This document shows, one piece after another, positions 40,763 through 64,000 of a DNA stretch of 64,000 bases. The translations under genes were made by a program, and so were the position numbers. The notes beneath the pieces were generated by a model. The model saw nothing but the letters and a program-made list of their open reading frames with translations. It was not told the DNA's origin and did no database searches. The stretch lies in NCBI RefSeq assembly GCF_037176765.1, contig NC_090027.1, forward strand, positions 34,947,046 through 35,011,045. Direction: 5' to 3'. This DNA is from Anolis sagrei. Lineage: Eukaryota; Chordata; Lepidosauria; Squamata; Anolidae. How positions within the stretch are numbered: the stretch's first letter is position 1; every line of letters starts with the position of its first letter.

Positions 40763-43456
40763 TGCCTTATAGAGACATGCAAAAGAAATATTGTGTAATG
40801 GCTTCATCTCCCAAGGCAGCTTGTGATCTTGTCTGCACTGCATGGGGAAAAAAAGCACAGGAGGCTGAGAAAGAGGCCGTAAAATAAATGGTCTTTAATA
40901 AATTAATAAATAACAAACTCACGCAATGTCTTTTGTTCATTATATTTTATTCATACTTTTATTCCATTTTTTTCTAGCTACTTTACATTAAGATTTTGGC
41001 TTTGTAGCCTTTATAACTCCTAGTTTCTAGCAGTCAAGTTTGTAGTTTTGATTTTTTTTAAATCGATTTGTATTGGACCTTGCGCACAGCGCAAAGTTTA
41101 TTATAGATACAGAATCAGACACACAGACAACTCCTACAGACACAGCCGGGAGTCCTTCGACACGTGGCCCAGCCTGAGTTACATCTTCCCAATTCAGACC
41201 CTTCCAGCTGAAGGGGGAAAAAATGGGGGATCGAGAAAAGGGTGCAGTTTAGTCTCTAGCTTGTTCCCTTTAAGCTTCCCCCTGCGTCCTCCTCTTTTGC
41301 GGTGTTCAAATGTCGCTAAGGAGAGATACCCATCCGCATAAGAGTTGCCAGATGGGCAGACTAAGGGTAGGAGGGAAAGAGGAGTGAGGATGGGATGTGG
41401 ATTTGAAGTCACCCACACCGTTGTACAGGAAACAATCCCACATTCCTCCTGTTTTGAGCAGACCTCATAGTCAGTCTCCAAGTCTCCAGCTCTGGTAGAA
41501 GAGGTTGAACAAGGGGAAGTCGTCCAAGCGGCATTGCACTACATTATGCCATGCGCTGCTCAAAAAAAAATTAATGCAAAGCTCAGGTTGGGAATCCAGT
41601 CCTTCAAACCTTAGCCACAAAACTGACCAAAGGAAAGTGAGGTAATTTTTTTAAAAAATGGTCAGAGATAGAAAGATGATATTCCGAGCCATGTGCAAAG
41701 AAGGGGAAGTTTGTTTCCTTGCCACAGTGTACCACATTCATGTCTGAATGCACCGTGACTATGGAAAGGAAAGGAAAAGCATGGGGAAGCATTGGGGGGG
41801 TCCCTGTAGTGTGCCAAGAGCCCAAAATGCCAAGAAATGGGGTATGTGATTGTACTAGATCTCAGCAAAGAGGAGGTGGAATTGGGAAGAATGCATAGAA
41901 TTGTTGGATGGCATTAGATATTCTTCTTTCTTGGGGTACGGGGAGGATACGTTCCTGTGCAAACTGCTAAAAATAAAGTGGTCACTCTCTTTCAGGAAGG
42001 AAGGTGGATGGTTTTTTAGTTCAACACACCAAAGTGAGAATTCACATTCCGGTTTGGCTGATTTGCACATCTAGAGTGGAGGGTGCGTTATGGCACAAAC
42101 AATAGGTTGACCTCTGCTTCCAATGAGTGGCGAAGCAGACAGCCGGAGAACGAGAGACAAAATTAAAAGAGGAGGCATAGAGATTGGAGGGCAGGGCAAC
42201 CCTCCAGATAGCTATCAATCTGCTATGGTTGTGATGCAGGCTACAGCATTTCTCAAAACACAACATCTTGGTTCAAAATGAGAGCCAGATAGACTAATGA
42301 AACCATATAGTGGGCAAAGTTTGCCTCCAACACAGGGGCAAAACACAGAGATGGAGAATAAGATTCCTGCAGCCAATTCCATCCCAAGTGATATGGACAC
42401 CACCCAGCCTCGGGGAGAAAACTGAAAGAGAAATTTGGAAGATGTATAGCCCTCCAGTCACAGTTGGGACTGTAAGTGCCATCAGTATTAGCCAGCATAG
42501 ATAATGATGAAGAATCACCAGAATCACAACTCAATTACTATTTTGATGTTCATCTTGCTAAGTCTATCAGTGCTCTGAAGGAGACTTCTTCTCTCCTGTC
42601 CTCTAATCTTCTTCCTACTAGGAACATCATCACACCCTTTGAATGAGCACTCCTTATAAGGATGGTAGTCTCGCCTGCCTATTAGGCTCTCTGGGCCTGC
42701 CAGGAATGGCTAAATCGGGGAGACCACTCATTCAGAACTAGTCTACTGAACACTCCTGTGAAGCCCATACAAGCCGCAAATGGGCTCCCGACGAGTTAGC
42801 AGCATTACGCGAGAATATATTTGCATAAACAAATGAAATAAATTAAGTTTGCCCACTTCAAAGTCTCCCAAATCCATTGCCAACTATCTTCCCTGTGGTT
42901 TTCTTCACCGTATCCATCACCAAATTATCTTCACCTCAGTGTTAGTGGCTCAAAAGTTCACAGTATAAAATAGGTACCCATAAGCTCTCCCACCCCACCC
43001 AATCCAAGATTTGCTACATATCTTGCCAGTTAGGCCAGCCATCTAGCAAGCAAATAAACATAGAAAACAAAACAAAATGCCAAGATAATCCTTCCTTACT
43101 CCTCTTACTGAGAGGATGAAGAAGCAACTTTGCGATTACATACAGACAGGTTTACTCGTTTCCTATTTTTCAAAACATCTGCTGCTCATGAGGCTAGAAG
43201 CAGAAGCGTCTGAGGACACAAGCTCAACCATTCTGTGGCATAAGCCCAGACCTAACCCTTGACTTCAAGGTCTTCTCTCCATGGCCATTGCAGCTATTTA
43301 TCCTGCAGTACTGTCCTTACCCCTGTGACCCACGAAGGAGAAGGATGCAGCCCTTACCATCACTCTGAAGAGGTTACCTACTGTATGCTGGGGAAAGATG
43401 CAAAACTCATTATACAGAGCTCCACAAAAATGTTTCTAAAGTTTGGTGTTTACTTC

Positions 43457-43512
43457 TCAATGACTCCAGTTCTCTGTCTATATATATATAGGCAGAGAAC
43501 TGGAGTCATTGA
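43457..43512 (-). other. Perfect 20-bp hairpin in the GRAMD1B 3' UTR
   Basis: Arms 43457-43476 and 43493-43512 are exact reverse complements (core GACTCCAGTTCTCTG), with a 16-nt loop mainly of TA repeats. A (TA)n run follows at 43527-43570. Confidence 0.85.
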
Positions 43513-43513
43513 G

Positions 43514-43572
<59 letters not shown>

Positions 43573-45204
43573 CATAGTAATTGTCCAACATGGTTCTATT
43601 TCTTCCTGATACCAAACATGATGGGCAGTAGGCACCATCAACATCAAGCTTCAAAGAAAGAGTATTTCCCACTTCTACTTGTCTCTTAGAACCCTCTTTT
43701 CCCTAATTTTCTCCCTCTTTTCCTGTTAGGTGAGGGAAAACCAAGGGCTCAACTGCAGTCTTTGATGTTCCTGCTGCCTACAAAGATCTTTTGCTTCCTG
43801 CAAGAGAGGAACCCTACCTGCCCTTTCGACAAGGTCTTAACGTGATTCAATTCTAGAAATGATACAGAATGGTCAAATAATTCTAGTTGCCATTTGCTAA
43901 TATGTTGATTCAATGTCTTTCAAATTGTGTGAATGAAATGTCCCCAGAACTTTACTATATGGCATTCTGCTTTTTTTCCCCATTGCCCAGTCACAGACAA
44001 CAAGTTCAAACTCAGTTTTTGTGGAACTCATAATTGCTGAGTTTGCTTCCCATGCATTGCTTGCTTCTACCTTTTCCAAGAGTCAAGCATGCATGGGTTC
44101 TCAAAGGAGATGTACCTATCTGCTTAGAAAACAGAATAGTTTCCTATTTAATAAGCAATTGATGTTGTTTATGCATTTATTTTGGTTTTACGAATGTGCA
44201 AGATGCAGATAAATCCATGCAGAATGGTTGTGTGGACCAGGGTAGAGGTTCTGATAGCAGATGCAGATGTTTTAAGCCACTTGGTAAGTTCTGTGGATTT
44301 TTCCTTGTCTACAATTTGTTTGCCAGAGAAACCTCATAGGTAATAATATGGGATGCCCCATTAAGATGGCCCTTAGTTTGGACTTCCCCTCCAGTGTGTA
44401 TGCATAGCCCTTTCAGTGAAGCAGCAGTTTCCTATGAGACACAAAGATGAAGATGCAAATGTGCAACCATCAGAAGGTATCTGACACTGAAGAGGAAAAC
44501 CACTAAGCTCAAACAAGAAGGGTAATACATTCGGGCAACTCCTCCAACATGAAGAGAGTTAGCACCAAAGACCCAAAGGGAAGGAGTCCTCTACAAGCAA
44601 TCTTTCCTTACCTAACTCATCCAATTCATTCCAGGACACAATGGTGTTTCTACACTCAGAGGGTGGGAGAAGCATGCAGCGAGCATGCGAAGTGGCGCTA
44701 AAAGGATAACCCTGTAAAAGACGCTGCAGGAAAATAACAACAACCCTATTTTACGAGAAACGAGGCACCACTTCCGAAGAGCATGCCAGCAACATTCTTG
44801 CAGAGGAAGTGATGTTATAAAGCGAGAGATGATCCTCAAGAATGGTCCCAAATGCCAGAACAGACAGCATTGCAACATTTGTTTACGTTCGACTGAACAC
44901 TGGGGAAGGAGATCCCATTGTCTCCCATTTCTTCCCTTTGGGTGATGAAAATGTTCTGGACAGAGACAGAAACGGAGACGGACAGACAAACGTAAAGCAA
45001 GGGAGAGGGGAGGAAAAACCAGGAGAGGTGTGCGGGCCCATAACGGCATAGGTTGAACTTTTCCATAATGCCTCAGTGCCAGGAGAGCACAACCTTTTTG
45101 CCTCTTGCCCCTACCCCAGTGACGCTCCATTTCACCCAGTGCTGGAGGTCGGTCGGCACTGTTCATTCTTCTCAGTACATAGGCTTCTTTTTTTTCTTTT
45201 AAAA

Positions 45205-45270
45205 TCTGTATATAATATATATATATATTTATATTCTGTATATATATATATATATTTATATATTCTATGT
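45205..45270 (-). repeat. AU-rich TA run just after the GRAMD1B stop
   Basis: TATATA/TTTATATTC runs about 45-110 nt past the stop codon in the transcript. Confidence 0.8.
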
Positions 45271-45314
45271 ACACATATTGCACACAATCCTCTGGCCACT
45301 TGCGTCCCTGCCTG

Positions 45315-63962
<18,648 letters not shown>

Positions 63963-64000
63963 CTACAACCAACCAAGACATAAAAATGCATTTAATCAAA

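Larger units (their letters stand above)
40930..45314 (-). other. GRAMD1B: GRAMD1B 3' UTR (inferred)
   Basis: From the stop codon at 45315 leftward the sequence is almost free of interspersed repeats for 4.4 kb, unlike the rest of the window. Two AATAAA signals on the minus strand (plus-strand TTTATT at 40946-40951 and 40958-40963) would place the 3' end near 40930. A long 3' UTR fits this gene in mammals. AU-rich runs lie at 45205-45270 and 43527-43570. The frames seen here (for example 44612-45376) are not conserved proteins. Confidence 0.6.

Overview
The window is vertebrate nuclear DNA from a squamate reptile, probably an iguanian (anole-like) lizard. The grounds are the repeats: Sauria-type SINEs ending in a Bov-B-like ACCTTT tail, a Bov-B (RTE) LINE fragment, CR1 and R4/Dong-like LINEs, many short hAT elements, a mariner, Helitrons with CTAG ends, and dense (ATT)n microsatellites. 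Species cannot be fixed from the sequence. There are no bacterial-style operons, no rRNA and no convincing free-standing tRNA gene.

Two host genes lie tail to tail. SCN3B (voltage-gated sodium channel beta-3 subunit) is on the + strand with five coding exons between 20650 and 35555. They join in frame to 215 codons plus a stop, the length I recall for the mammalian protein. A non-coding terminal exon near 37862-38875 is inferred. GRAMD1B (Aster-B, ER-anchored cholesterol transporter) is on the - strand. Its last eleven coding exons run from 63962 down to 45315 and encode 488 residues: the VASt/ASTER domain, the transmembrane anchor and the C-terminal helix. The GRAM-domain exons lie beyond the right edge. 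A roughly 4.4 kb 3' UTR probably reaches about 40930. The same neighbours sit convergently in human 11q24, so this is conserved synteny.

Layout: 1-18.4 kb is intergenic and repeat-rich (mariner, Helitrons, hATs, R4 LINEs, a solo LTR inside a LINE). 18.65-20.1 kb is a 1.5 kb polypurine minisatellite directly upstream of SCN3B. 20.1-38.9 kb is SCN3B. 38.9-40.9 kb is the gap between the two 3' ends, with a tandem SINE array. 40.9-64 kb is GRAMD1B.

I found no undescribed gene system. The most interesting signals are: a sequence module shared by Helitrons and several hAT elements; R4-like LINEs bracketed on both sides by (TAA)n; a Bov-B insertion touching a GRAMD1B splice donor; a perfect 22-bp hairpin in SCN3B intron 1; three young-looking tandem duplications of SINE/LINE fragments; and the purine tract beside the SCN3B promoter. 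All positions were read by eye; repeat family names are from memory of the families, not from a search.
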